Assembly: GCA_046331095.1 (NCBI GenBank)
Contig: JAXLRM010000005.1
Location: 124,001 to 188,000 of the forward strand
From: JAIBAC01 sp046331095
GTDB lineage: Bacteria; Actinomycetota; Acidimicrobiia; UBA2766
Direction: 5' to 3'
DNA: 64,000 bases
Shown here piece by piece: positions 1 to 9,029 of the stretch. The position numbers and the translations under genes were made by a program. The notes below the pieces were generated by a model that was not told where the DNA came from, searched no databases, and saw nothing but the letters and a program-made list of their open reading frames with translations. Numbering within the stretch: position 1 is the first letter of the stretch; the number at the start of each line of letters is the position of its first letter.

Positions 1-1731
1 CAGGGGGTACTGGACGGGCGCATCGTCGTCGACGAGTGGGCAGGTGGCATCGCCCAGGAGCGGGCCGCGGTCCCGAGCGTCCGCGTCGGCCGCCGCTGGG
101 TCAACTCGCTGTGGATCCTGCCCCTGGCCGTCGCCGGGCTGTTGCTCTCGATCGCGGTCGCCCAGCAGCTCCGCCGGTACGGCTGGATGCAGGACTTCAT
201 CGATCGCTTCCCCGGCACGTCCGCCACCTACGCGGCGGCGGTCGACTCGGGGTTCCCGTGGTGGCTGCGCTGGCAGCACTTCTTCAACCTGGTCTTCCTG
301 ATGTTCATCATCAGGTCGGGGCTGCAGATCCTCGCCGACCACCCCAGGCTCTACCTCGACCCGGGATGTCGGCCCGGCAAGGAGTGGCTGCGGATGCGCG
401 GCCCCGTGCCGGCGGACCGCCTCGACCCCGACGACCCCGAACGCGTCTGGACGGCGAAGGCGGACTCGGTCTCGCTCCCGCGCTGGCTCGGCATCCCGGG
501 GTTCCGCCACTCGATCGGCCTCGCGCGGTGGTGGCACTTCGGCTTCGACCTGCTCTGGATCGTGAACGGCGCGTTGTTCCTCGTGCTGCTCTTCGTCAGC
601 GGCCAGTGGGCCCGCATGGTTCCGCGGTCCCTGGACGTGTTCCCCAACGCCGTGTCGACCGCGGTCCAGTACCTGTCGCTGAACTTCCCCGCCAACGAGA
701 GCTTCACCCGCTACAACGCCCTCCAGATGCTCGCCTACTTCCTCACGGTGTTCGTGGCGGCGCCGCTCGCCCTGGTGACCGGGCTCCTGCAGGCACCGGC
801 GCTCGCTGCCCGGTTCCGGATCGCCAAGGGCCTCCTGAACCGCCAGATCGCGAGGAGCGTCCACTTCGCGGTGCTGCTCTGGATGGTGCTGTTCACGCTC
901 ATGCACACGGTGATGGTGTTCACCACGGGCCTCGTCCCCAACCTCAACCACATCACCTTGGGCAGCGACGGCTCCTCGTGGTGGGCCGTGGTCGTCTACG
1001 TCATGTGGATGGCGGTGGTCGTGGTCCTGTGGCTGTGGGCCTCGCCGTTCACGATCCGCAACCCCCGGACGGTGCAGCGGGTCGGCAAGGCCCTGGTGGG
1101 CCGGTTCAAGGCGATGATGGAGTGGTGGAACCCCAAGGCCAACTACGCCGAACGCGACATCTCGCCGTACCTGTGGCCCAACGGGGAACCGCCGACTTCC
1201 GAGGAGTACGACCGCCTCCGCGCCGGCGACTGGTCGGAGTTCGAGCTGGAGATCACCGGCCTCGTCGAGGAGCCGTGCGAGATCTCGTGGGACGAGCTGC
1301 TCGCGATGCCCGAGCACGAGCAGGTGACCCAGCTCTACTGCATCCAGGGCTGGTCGGGGATCGCCAAGTGGGGCGGCGTCAAGATGTCGGACCTCCTCGC
1401 TCTGGTGCGGCCGCTGCCCGAGGCGAAGTGGGTCGTCTTCTACTCCTTCGCCGAGGGGCCCGAGACCCCCGGCACCGGCCGCTACTACGACTGCCACCGC
1501 ATCGAGCACATGGCTCACGAGAACACGATCCTCGCCTACGAGATGAACGGGGAGCGCCTCGGCGTCACCCACGGCGCGCCCCTGCGGCTGCGCAACGAGT
1601 TGGAGCTCGGCTTCAAACAGGTCAAGTGGGTCGAGGCGATCGAGCTCGTCGCGAGCTTCGATCATCTCGGCGCCGGCTACGGCGGCTACAACGAGGACCA
1701 GGAGTTCTTCGGTTACCGGATGCCCATCTGA
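1..1731 (+). CDS. Membrane b-type cytochrome fused to sulfite-oxidase-like molybdopterin domain (5' end cut)
   Basis: The reading frame is open from the first base, so the start lies left of the window; 576 residues are visible. The N-terminal two thirds has about six membrane segments (for example around residues 38-58 and 85-105) with histidines such as QHFFNL, WWHFGFD and LMHTVM that could bind haem, as in cytochrome b561 / formate dehydrogenase gamma subunits. The last ~180 residues match the Oxidored_molyb fold, with a candidate Mo-ligating cysteine in LYCIQGWSG, comparable to the CVEAWS motif of MsrP/YedY. No Tat signal can be judged because the start is missing. Likely role: membrane oxidoreductase coupling a Mo centre to the quinone pool; substrate unknown. 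The FAD reductase downstream could be a partner. Confidence 0.85.
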   Translation, partial: QGVLDGRIVVDEWAGGIAQERAAVPSVRVGRRWVNSLWILPLAVAGLLLSIAVAQQLRRYGWMQDFIDRFPGTSATYAAAVDSGFPWWLRWQHFFNLVFLMFIIRSGLQILADHPRLYLDPGCRPGKEWLRMRGPVPADRLDPDDPERVWTAKADSVSLPRWLGIPGFRHSIGLARWWHFGFDLLWIVNGALFLVLLFVSGQWARMVPRSLDVFPNAVSTAVQYLSLNFPANESFTRYNALQMLAYFLTVFVAAPLALVTGLLQAPALAARFRIAKGLLNRQIARSVHFAVLLWMVLFTLMHTVMVFTTGLVPNLNHITLGSDGSSWWAVVVYVMWMAVVVVLWLWASPFTIRNPRTVQRVGKALVGRFKAMMEWWNPKANYAERDISPYLWPNGEPPTSEEYDRLRAGDWSEFELEITGLVEEPCEISWDELLAMPEHEQVTQLYCIQGWSGIAKWGGVKMSDLLALVRPLPEAKWVVFYSFAEGPETPGTGRYYDCHRIEHMAHENTILAYEMNGERLGVTHGAPLRLRNELELGFKQVKWVEAIELVASFDHLGAGYGGYNEDQEFFGYRMPI

Positions 1732-1831
1732 GGCTGCCGGACGACCGCGGCGCTGCTCCGAGACCGCCCCACGCCGGCCGGCCACGGCATACGATGCCCT
1801 TCGGAGTGTCGACGCTCTGGAGGTGACAGTC

Positions 1832-3064
1832 ATGTCGGACGACGGACTCGTGATCGTGGGAGCCGGCCTCGCGGGCGCCAAGGCCGCCGAGGCGGCGAGA
1901 TCGAACGGGTGGGACGGCCCGGTCCGCCTCGTGGGGGCGGAGGCGTACCTCCCCTACGAGTTGCCGCCGCTTTCCAAGGCCGTGCTCATCGGCCGTGACG
2001 GCCCGGCGGCGGCGGCAGTGCACGGCGGCGACTTCTACGTCTCCGGCGAGATCGACCTGCTCCTCGGAGCCCCGGCAGAGCGCCTCGACCTCGACGGCCG
2101 CACCGTAACGCTCGCCGGCGGGCGGCGCCTCACGTTCTCCAGGCTCGTGCTCGCGACCGGATCCACCCCACGGCGCCTGCCCGTCGCAGGCATGGACCTC
2201 GCCGGTGTGCACACCCTGCGCACCGTCGACGACGCACTGGCGCTGCGCGAGGTTCTGCATCCGGGCAGGCGTGTCGCCGTCATCGGAGCGAGCTGGATCG
2301 GGACCGAGGTCGGCGCGGCAGCGCGCGAGCGCGGCTGCGACGTCGTCATGATCGACCCGCTCGCGACGCCGCTGGAGCGGGTCCTCGGGGCACAGGTCGG
2401 CGGGTACTTCGCCGCCCTGCACGCCGACCACGGCGTCGATCTGCGCATGGGCACCGGGGTCGAAGCGATCGAAGGGAGCGACCGTGTGACGGGGGTCCGC
2501 CTCGGCGACGGGACCACGGTCGACGCGGACGCGGTCGTCGTCGGCGTCGGGGTGATCCCCAACGTCGACCTGGCACGCGAAGGCGGGCTCGAGGTCGACC
2601 GGGGCGTCCTCGTCGACGCCCACCTCCGCACGAGCCACCCCGACGTGTACGCGGCGGGCGACATCGCCGAGGCCGAACATCCCGTGCTCGGCACCCGGGT
2701 GCGCGTCGAGCACTGGGCGAACGCGCTCAACCAGGGTCTCACCGCGGGAGCGAACGCGGCAGGAGCCGAAGCGGTCTACGACCGCATCCCGTACTTCTAC
2801 AGCGACCAGTACGAGATGGGCATGGAGTACTCGGGCTGGCCGGTGCCCTTCGACAGGGTGGTGTTCCGCGGCGATCCCTCCGACGGCGCCTTCGTGGCGT
2901 TCTACCTCGCGGACGACGTCGTCGTGGGCGGCATCAACGTGAACGTGTGGGACGTCAACGACGCCGTGCAGGACCTCGTCCGCAGCCGCGCTCCCGTCGA
3001 CGCCGCGGTCCTCGCCGACCCCGGCACCGCCCCCGCCGACTGGCAGACGGCGATCAAGCGCTGA
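1832..3064 (+). CDS. FAD-dependent pyridine nucleotide-disulfide oxidoreductase (ferredoxin-reductase type)
   Basis: A 410-residue flavoprotein. The N-terminal dinucleotide fold starts at once (IVGAGLAGAKAAEA); a second NAD(P)H-binding Rossmann fold is at about residue 145 (VIGASWIGTEVG); the C-terminal FAD motif is TSHPDVYAAGDIAEA. A reductase C-terminal domain follows, as in rhodocoxin/putidaredoxin reductases and AIF-like proteins. No redox CxxC pair is seen, which fits ferredoxin reductases rather than thioredoxin reductases. I chose ATG 1832 because GGAGG lies at 1819-1823, 8 nt upstream; an in-frame GTG at 1823 sits inside that site. TACGAT at 1790-1795 could be a -10 box. It probably moves electrons from NAD(P)H to a small Fe-S partner or to the Mo enzyme before it. 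Confidence 0.85.
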   Translation: MSDDGLVIVGAGLAGAKAAEAARSNGWDGPVRLVGAEAYLPYELPPLSKAVLIGRDGPAAAAVHGGDFYVSGEIDLLLGAPAERLDLDGRTVTLAGGRRLTFSRLVLATGSTPRRLPVAGMDLAGVHTLRTVDDALALREVLHPGRRVAVIGASWIGTEVGAAARERGCDVVMIDPLATPLERVLGAQVGGYFAALHADHGVDLRMGTGVEAIEGSDRVTGVRLGDGTTVDADAVVVGVGVIPNVDLAREGGLEVDRGVLVDAHLRTSHPDVYAAGDIAEAEHPVLGTRVRVEHWANALNQGLTAGANAAGAEAVYDRIPYFYSDQYEMGMEYSGWPVPFDRVVFRGDPSDGAFVAFYLADDVVVGGINVNVWDVNDAVQDLVRSRAPVDAAVLADPGTAPADWQTAIKR

Positions 3065-3083
3065 CCCCTACTCCAAGCGCGTT

Positions 3084-3102
3084 CGGCTCCGACCCGGAGC
3101 CG
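3084..3102. terminator. Hairpin between convergent FAD reductase and glnA
   Basis: Perfect 8-bp stem CGGCTCCG / CGGAGCCG with a 3-nt loop, in the 43-bp gap between two convergent stop codons. There is no T-tract, which is common for actinobacterial terminators. It could end transcription from both sides. Confidence 0.55.
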
Positions 3103-3107
3103 GCGGC

Positions 3108-4529
3108 TCAGATGTCGTAGTAGAGGAAGAACTCCCACGGGTGGGGCCGGAGCTGGACCTGCTGGACCTCGTTCTCGCGCTTGTACGCGAGCCAGGTGTC
3201 GATCACGTCCTGGGTGAAGACGCCGCCGGTGGTCAGGAATTCCTGGTCGGCCTCGAGGCCGTCGAGGGCTGCCTCGAGGCTCACCGGGACCTGCGGCACC
3301 GCCGCGAGCTCCTCGGGCGGGAGGTCGTAGAGGTCCTTGTCCATCGGGTCGGGCGGCTCGATCTTGTTCATCACACCGTCGAGGCCGGCGCAGAGCATCG
3401 CCGCGAACGCGAGGTAGGGGTTGCACGACGGGTCCGGGCAGCGGTACTCGACCCGCTTGGCCTTGGGTGCCTGCGAGTACGTCGGGATCCGGCACGCCGC
3501 CGAGCGGTTGCGCTGGCTGTACACGAGGTTGACCGGTGCCTCGTAGCCGGGCACGAGCCGCTTGTAGCTGTTCGTGGTCGGCGCCGCGAACGCCAGGATC
3601 GCGGCGGAGTGGGTGAGCAACCCGCCGATGTACCAGCGTGCCATGTCCGACAGGCCCGCGTATCCGGCCTCGTCGAAGAAGAGCGGCTCGCCGTTGGCCC
3701 ACAGCGACTGGTGGCAGTGCATGCCCGAGCCGTTGTCCTGGAAGATCGGCTTCGGCATGAACGTCGCCGTCTTGCCCGCCTCGCGCGCGACGTTCTTGAC
3801 GACGTACTTGTACTTCATCACCTTGTCGGCGCTCGAGAGCAGCGTGTCGAAACGCATGTCGATCTCGGCCTGCCCGGCGGTGCCGACCTCGTGGTGGTGC
3901 ACCTCGATCGGGACGCCGACGGACTCGAGCACACGCACCATCTCCGAGCGCAGGTCCTGGTAGTGGTCCATCGGCGGGACCGGGAAGTACCCCTCCTTGT
4001 AGCGGGGCTTGTAGCCGAGGTTCGGTCCCTCGTCCGCTCCGGTGTTCCAGGCACCCTCGATCGCGTCGATGTGGTAGTAGCCCTCGTACTGGTTCTGGTC
4101 GAACTGGATGTTGTCGAAGACGTAGAACTCGGCCTCGGGTCCGAAGTAGACCGTGTCCGCCACGCCGGTCGAGCGCAGGTGGTCCTCGGCCTTCTTGGCG
4201 ATGAACCGCGGATCGCGTGAGTAAGGCTCGCCCGTGATCGGGTCGTTGATGTAGCAGTTGAGCACGAGCGTCTTGTGCAGCGTGAACGGGTCGACGAATG
4301 CGGTGTCGGGATCCGGAAGCAGGATCATGTCGGATTCCTGGATCGCCTGGAACCCCCGGATCGAGCTGCCGTCGAAGCCGAAGCCGTCCTCGAACGAACT
4401 CTCGCCGAGCTCGTGCGCCGGCACCGAGAAGTGCTGCATGAGTCCGGGGAGGTCGCAGAAGCGCAGATCGACTACCTCGACGTCTTCGTCCTGGCAGAGC
4501 GACAGGACGTCCTGGGGTGTCATCGCCAT
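3108..4529 (-). CDS. glnA: Glutamine synthetase, type I (GSI-beta)
   Basis: A 473-residue enzyme making glutamine from glutamate, ammonia and ATP; cytoplasmic dodecamer in this family. Visible motifs: the N-terminal latch region with FGFDGSSIRGF, metal/glutamate site FGPEAEFYVFD, ammonia/glutamate region VEVHHHEVGTAGQAE, ATP region NGSGMHCHQSLW, and TTNSYKRLVPGYEAPV. Tyr401 in KDLYDLPPEE matches the GlnE adenylylation site, so this is the regulated housekeeping isozyme. Start ATG 4529 has a GGAG-type site about 6 nt upstream. It diverges from the glnA2-like gene across 231 bp. GTTAC words at 4546-4550 and 4631-4635 could be lone GlnR half-sites, but I see no full box here. Confidence 0.97.
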   Translation of the reverse strand: MAMTPQDVLSLCQDEDVEVVDLRFCDLPGLMQHFSVPAHELGESSFEDGFGFDGSSIRGFQAIQESDMILLPDPDTAFVDPFTLHKTLVLNCYINDPITGEPYSRDPRFIAKKAEDHLRSTGVADTVYFGPEAEFYVFDNIQFDQNQYEGYYHIDAIEGAWNTGADEGPNLGYKPRYKEGYFPVPPMDHYQDLRSEMVRVLESVGVPIEVHHHEVGTAGQAEIDMRFDTLLSSADKVMKYKYVVKNVAREAGKTATFMPKPIFQDNGSGMHCHQSLWANGEPLFFDEAGYAGLSDMARWYIGGLLTHSAAILAFAAPTTNSYKRLVPGYEAPVNLVYSQRNRSAACRIPTYSQAPKAKRVEYRCPDPSCNPYLAFAAMLCAGLDGVMNKIEPPDPMDKDLYDLPPEELAAVPQVPVSLEAALDGLEADQEFLTTGGVFTQDVIDTWLAYKRENEVQQVQLRPHPWEFFLYYDI

Positions 4530-4760
4530 CGGTGTCTCCGTGGTGGTTACTGGGCCGTGGTCTCGCGACCCGCGTGGGGCGCGTCCGGCACCCGGGCCGG
4601 GTCAGTCTGGCAAATCAACGTGAACGGTGCGTTACCGGCCAGTCAACGCATCATGACGTCGGGCCGAATGCGCAGGTCAGGGGCATCGCACCCCGGACCG
4701 ACGGCAGGACCACACTACGCTTGCGCGGTCCCGCCGGCCCAAGAGAGGAGCGTCGACGTA

Positions 4761-6086
4761 GTGGACCGCCAGCAAGAGTACGTGTTGCGCACCGTCGAGG
4801 AGCGCGGGGTGCGCTTCATCAGACTGTGGTTCACCGACGTCCTCGGATTCCTCAAGTCGTTCGCGATCACCAGCCACGATCTCGAGACCGCCTTCGAGGA
4901 GGGCATGGGCTTCGACGGCTCCGCCATCGAGGGCTTCTCGCGTGCCCAGGAATCGGACATGCTCGCCAAGCCGGACCCGAACACGTTCGCCTTGTTGCCG
5001 TGGCGTCCCGACAGCGAGCCGGTCGCGCGGATGTTCTGCGACGTCCTCCTGCCCGACGGGTCCCCTTTCGAAGGCGACCCGCGTTGGGTCCTGCGTCGCA
5101 ACCTCCAGCACGCCTCCGATGCCGGGTTCACGTTCTTCGTCGCCCCCGAGCTCGAGTTCTTCTACTTCCCCGACTCGAAGGAGCCGGTCCCGATCGACAC
5201 GGGCGGGTACTTCGACCTGACTCCGATCGACGTCTCCAGCGACCTGCGCCGTCATACGATCCTCGCGCTCGAGGCGATGGGGATCCCGGTCGAGTACAGC
5301 CACCACGAAGTCGCGCCGAGCCAGCACGAGATCGACCTGCGCTACGCCGACGCGCTCACCATGGCCGACTCGATCATGACGTTCCGCCTCACGGTCAAAG
5401 AGGTCGCCATGGAGCGCGGCATGTACGCCACGTTCATGCCGAAGCCGATGACCGACGAGGCCGGCTCCGCGATGCACAGCCACGTCTCGCTGTTCGAAGG
5501 CAACCAGAACGCGTTCTTCGACGCGAGCGACGAGACCGGCCTCTCCAAGGTCGGCCAGGGCTTCGTGGCGGGCCTTCTCACCCACGCACGCGAGATGTCC
5601 GCGCTCACGAACCAGTGGGTGAACAGCTACAAGCGGCTGTCCACCGGCTTCGAGGCACCCGGCTACGTCTGCTGGGGCCGCCACAACAAGTCGGCACTCG
5701 TGCGCGTGCCCACTGCGAAGCCGGGCAAGGAGGCATCGGCGCGCATCGAGTTCCGCGCACCCGATTCGGCCTGCAACCCGTACCTGACGTTCGCGGCGAT
5801 CCTCGCTGCGGGGATGGCGGGCGTCGAGAACGGCTACGAGCTCCCGCCCGAGGCGTCGGACAACATCTACGAGCTCACCCCCGAGGAGCTGCGGGCATCG
5901 GGCATCACGGCGTTGCCGTCGTCGCTGAACGCGGCCCTGGAGGTCATGGAGCGCTCCGAACTGGTGGCCGAGGCGCTCGGCGAACACGTCTTCGAGTGGT
6001 TCCTGCGCAACAAGCGCGAAGAGTGGAGGGCGTACCGCGGTTACGTGACGCCTTACGAGCTCGAGCGTTACCTACCTCTGCTCTGA
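4761..6086 (+). CDS. glnA2: Glutamine synthetase-like protein, GlnA2 type
   Basis: A 441-residue GSI-family protein. Motifs FDGSAIEGFSRAQESDM, FVAPELEFFYF, YSHHEVAPSQHEIDLRY, AMHSHVSLF and NSYKRLSTGFEAPGY are all present. The C-terminus (ELTPEE, then LPSSLNAALEVMERSELVAE, ending ELERYLPLL) is like mycobacterial GlnA2, and it lacks the standard DLPPEE adenylylation context. In streptomycetes some GlnA2-like proteins are gamma-glutamylpolyamine synthetases, so true glutamine synthesis is not certain. Start GTG 4761 is chosen because AGGAG at 4746-4750 lies 10 nt upstream and homology starts there; the frame stays open further upstream by chance. The GlnR-like gene begins one base after its stop, so they are likely cotranscribed. 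Confidence 0.9.
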   Translation: MDRQQEYVLRTVEERGVRFIRLWFTDVLGFLKSFAITSHDLETAFEEGMGFDGSAIEGFSRAQESDMLAKPDPNTFALLPWRPDSEPVARMFCDVLLPDGSPFEGDPRWVLRRNLQHASDAGFTFFVAPELEFFYFPDSKEPVPIDTGGYFDLTPIDVSSDLRRHTILALEAMGIPVEYSHHEVAPSQHEIDLRYADALTMADSIMTFRLTVKEVAMERGMYATFMPKPMTDEAGSAMHSHVSLFEGNQNAFFDASDETGLSKVGQGFVAGLLTHAREMSALTNQWVNSYKRLSTGFEAPGYVCWGRHNKSALVRVPTAKPGKEASARIEFRAPDSACNPYLTFAAILAAGMAGVENGYELPPEASDNIYELTPEELRASGITALPSSLNAALEVMERSELVAEALGEHVFEWFLRNKREEWRAYRGYVTPYELERYLPLL

Positions 6087-6087
6087 C

Positions 6088-6777
6088 GTGGAACCGCTGC
6101 TCGTCTTCCCCGACGCCGAGGGCGACGGCCTCGGCGAGGTGCTCGCCAGGCACGACTACCCCTACCGGGTGGTGCACACCGGTGCCGAGGTCGACACCGC
6201 CGAGCCCGAGGGGGGCTGGTCCGGCGCGATCGTCTCCACCGTCGGCGGCCGCGAAGCGGCGTTCGCCCTGTGCAAGCTGGTCCGCCACCGCGAGCCGGAA
6301 CCGCCGCTGGAACCCCTCGTCCTCGTGGTTCGTCCCGACGAGGTGGACGCCCTCGACGTTCGCGAGGACCTCTTCGACGAGTTCGTGGTCGCGTCTCAGG
6401 TCGTGACCGAGATCGCCGCCCGCCTGCGCCACCGCTTCTACCTGACGGGGCGGGGCACGAACCCGGACCTCGTCGAGTACGACGGCCTCGTCCTCAACCT
6501 CGAGACCTACCAGGCCGCGGTCGAGGGGCGCGCGCTCGACCTCACGTACATGGAGTACGAGCTCCTCAAGCACTTCGCGACACACCCGGGCAAGGTGTTC
6601 ACCCGCGAAGTCCTGCTCTCGCGGGTGTGGGGCTACGACTACTACGGCGGCGCCCGTACCGTCGACGTGCACGTGCGACGCCTGCGCGCCAAGCTCGGCG
6701 AGGAGTACGCAGGCCACATCAGCACGGTCCGCTCCGTCGGCTACCGCTTCGGGCGTCCGAGTCGTCTGGGCGCGTAG
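6088..6777 (+). CDS. glnR: OmpR-family orphan response regulator, GlnR-like
   Basis: 229 residues. The C-terminal half is a winged helix with strong likeness to actinobacterial GlnR: LDLTYMEYELLKHF, GKVFTREVLLSRVWGYDY, GGARTVDVHVRRLRAKLG, then STVRSVGYRF. The N-terminal half is a divergent receiver-like domain; the strand that normally carries the phosphorylated aspartate reads GAIVSTVGGREA, with no Asp there. GlnR proteins are known to work without phosphorylation, so this fits. No histidine kinase is adjacent. It starts with GTG 6088 one base after the glnA2-like stop, so it is probably translated from the same mRNA. Likely target: the phased half-sites upstream of amtB at 61125-61184. The exact orthology to GlnR rather than another OmpR-type regulator is inference from motif and context. 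Confidence 0.82.
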   Translation: MEPLLVFPDAEGDGLGEVLARHDYPYRVVHTGAEVDTAEPEGGWSGAIVSTVGGREAAFALCKLVRHREPEPPLEPLVLVVRPDEVDALDVREDLFDEFVVASQVVTEIAARLRHRFYLTGRGTNPDLVEYDGLVLNLETYQAAVEGRALDLTYMEYELLKHFATHPGKVFTREVLLSRVWGYDYYGGARTVDVHVRRLRAKLGEEYAGHISTVRSVGYRFGRPSRLGA

Positions 6778-6840
6778 GGCAGGACGACTCTCGTCGCAAA
6801 GGCGCTCGGCGCTTCCTCCCATGCACCCCGCGACACACCA

Positions 6841-8673
6841 CTAGCGAGGGAGGATTCGGGCCTCCCAGGCGATCCGGTCGAGCTGGGACTGCGAGTCCGG
6901 GTACGCGGCGCTCAGGTCGAAGGGTGCCTTCACGAGGAGCTCGCAGTTGCGGTCCTCGACCTGGCCGAGCTTGTCGAGCGGGGTGGCCTTGCCGTTGAGG
7001 CCGGTGTCGCCGAAGGGGTCGTTCGCGGAGAGCTCGCGGCTCACCGACGAGAGCCGGCGGCCGTCGAAGCTGCCCGTCCCCGGGTCCGGGGGCCCGAGGT
7101 GGTCGACGACGACGGTGAACAGCGACACGGTGCCGTCGCGGTTGTCGACGACCTCGACGGTGCGCTGGTGCTGGCCGAAGTCGATGCAGCTCGCCGCGTT
7201 TATCTCCCAGAATCCGGCACCGTCCTCCCACGGGTTGCGGTGCGCGAGCAGCCGGTTCTCGTGAGAGTGCCCGTTCACCCACGCGACCATGTTCGGGAAG
7301 CGGGCGAAGAGCGCCACCATGTCGGGGCCGAAGCGCCGCGGATAGGGGTTCGCGGGGTCGAAGAACGTGTTCGTCATCGTCCACGAGTTGTGGTGGCTGA
7401 ACACGGCGATGAGCCTGTCGGTCCCCGACGGGTTGTGGACCACGTTGCCGGCGGGGTCGTAGTACCGGCTCGAGTTGGCAATCAACTCGGACTCGATCCA
7501 GTCGTACTGGGGCTGGGTGATCGACCCTTCCGACCCGTTGAAGTGGTTGCACGAGTCCATCCCGATCACCCGCAGGGGACCCTCGTTGCGGGCGTACCAC
7601 GACCGCCCGCTCGTCACGTGGTCCTGGGTGAAGCCGTGGCCCACCGGCCCCGGCAGCGGGTCGGTGTCCATCATCGACGCCATCCACTCCGTCGGCGACA
7701 GGAGCTTGCGGTTCTCGGCGTCGCGGGTGACGACCCGCGTCCCGGCCCGGTAGCGGCCGTTGTCCTCCCAAAGCTTCCTGACGACGCTCGCGGACGCGTT
7801 TTGGAACAACAGCAACATGACCAGCGGCCCGAGCAGAGCGGCCTTGCGGTTCGAGGACGCGAGCATGTCGATGATCATGTGCTTGGGCAGCGCCCCGTCG
7901 AAGACGAGGTCGTGGTTGCCGAAGACGCAGTACCACGGCACCGAGATCCCCGTGGTGTCGAGCGGAGCGATCGCGGCCTCGAGCAGGCCGGGGAGGTTCG
8001 GGAACCCGTTAGCGAGGTAGATGTCGGAGCCGGGCGCACCCTCGGGGTGGTACGCGTAGGTCGCCTCGGGCCAGACCTGGACACCCTCGTAGGCCGGCCC
8101 ACCGCTGTTGGGTGTCACGATCTTGCCGTCGTAGGTGTTGCGGAGCCACCTGTGCTCTGAGGTGGCGTTGGAGTCGGTCAGGTCGCCGGTGATCATCGTG
8201 AACGCCATCGGCGTGCCGGTGAGCGCCGAGTGCACGACTCCGTTGGTCGCCTGGATCATCTGGTCGAGAACCTGGACCGTCATGGTCTCCTGGGGCCTGT
8301 ACGCACCACCGGCACCGAAGCGGTAGAGGACGTCGCCGGGCTCGACCCGAGCGGGCGATTGCGCGTCGAGGATGTGGGTGTCGGAGTGGTGGGCGAAGTA
8401 GAGGAGGCCACGGCGCGTCGACGTTCGCGCCGGTGCCGCCGCGGCACCGAGGTCCTCGCGGACGAGGTACGGCTCGCCGGCCACGTACTGCAGCTTGCTG
8501 TAGCCGGTGTTGGAGACCTTGCGGATCGTCTGCGCGAGCGTGGTACCGGACCCGGACGGGTCGGCCCGGGCGGCGTCGAATACGGTGCCCGCTAGCCACC
8601 CTGTCGATGCTGCGGAGACCGCACCCGCTGCGCCGGCGGCCTGCAGGAACTGCCTTCTCGATAGTCCACCCAT
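6841..8673 (-). CDS. Tat-exported metallophosphoesterase
   Basis: 610 residues from ATG 8673, which has AAGGAG about 6 nt upstream; a longer in-frame start 30 nt upstream is less likely. The N-terminus SRRQFLQAAGAAGAVSAAS is a twin-arginine signal followed by a hydrophobic stretch, so the protein is exported folded. Calcineurin-like metal motifs appear in order: HHSDTHILD, MITGDLTDSN, VFGNHDLVFDG, SHHNSW and NGHSHENRL. The length and layout match the large exported PPA1498-type phosphoesterases of actinobacteria, whose substrate is not known. It is convergent with the GlnR-like gene and seems to be a single transcription unit. Confidence 0.88.
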   Translation of the reverse strand: MGGLSRRQFLQAAGAAGAVSAASTGWLAGTVFDAARADPSGSGTTLAQTIRKVSNTGYSKLQYVAGEPYLVREDLGAAAAPARTSTRRGLLYFAHHSDTHILDAQSPARVEPGDVLYRFGAGGAYRPQETMTVQVLDQMIQATNGVVHSALTGTPMAFTMITGDLTDSNATSEHRWLRNTYDGKIVTPNSGGPAYEGVQVWPEATYAYHPEGAPGSDIYLANGFPNLPGLLEAAIAPLDTTGISVPWYCVFGNHDLVFDGALPKHMIIDMLASSNRKAALLGPLVMLLLFQNASASVVRKLWEDNGRYRAGTRVVTRDAENRKLLSPTEWMASMMDTDPLPGPVGHGFTQDHVTSGRSWYARNEGPLRVIGMDSCNHFNGSEGSITQPQYDWIESELIANSSRYYDPAGNVVHNPSGTDRLIAVFSHHNSWTMTNTFFDPANPYPRRFGPDMVALFARFPNMVAWVNGHSHENRLLAHRNPWEDGAGFWEINAASCIDFGQHQRTVEVVDNRDGTVSLFTVVVDHLGPPDPGTGSFDGRRLSSVSRELSANDPFGDTGLNGKATPLDKLGQVEDRNCELLVKAPFDLSAAYPDSQSQLDRIAWEARILPR

Positions 8674-8794
8674 CTGGCGCTCCTTCGTCGCAGGCCGCCG
8701 CATCTCCTACCAGCCCACATGCAGCTTCCCCGGAAGTGGGATCGCACCAGGACCGCCACGTCAGCGCGCGTCGTCGACGTCGACGCGCAGCGTC

Positions 8795-8995
8795 TCAGTC
8801 ACCGGTGTCGTCGGCGGCGGCGGCGGCGGCGAGCAACTCCTCGTCGCGGTCGCCACGGAGGTCGAAGACGAACTGCAACAGCGCGCTGAACACGATCGCC
8901 ATGATCGCGATCCCGACGGTGGCGCTCACGAGCATGAACCCGACGATGACCAGGACCCCCAGCGGGCTGTTCGTGTTGAGGAGACTCGCGCTCAT
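8795..8995 (-). CDS. Small membrane protein, 66 aa, unknown
   Basis: From ATG 8995 it encodes 66 residues: a short polar start, a long hydrophobic stretch (about residues 11-45, one long or two short membrane segments) and an acidic C-terminal tail DLRGDRDEELLAAAAAADD. An upstream in-frame extension runs into the palindromic repeats at 9030-9205 and is probably not translated. I do not recognise a family. It lies on the same strand as the RidA-like gene, separated by the repeat array, so it is likely transcribed separately. Confidence 0.55.
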   Translation of the reverse strand: MSASLLNTNSPLGVLVIVGFMLVSATVGIAIMAIVFSALLQFVFDLRGDRDEELLAAAAAADDTGD

Positions 8996-9029
8996 GACCG
9001 CGAACCTAGCGCCACGACCCCTCCGAAAC

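Noticed and set aside
4530..4760. GlnR box between glnA and glnA2-like
   Set aside because: Only isolated GTTAC words at 4546-4550 and 4631-4635; no partner half-site with correct 6-nt spacing of good quality.
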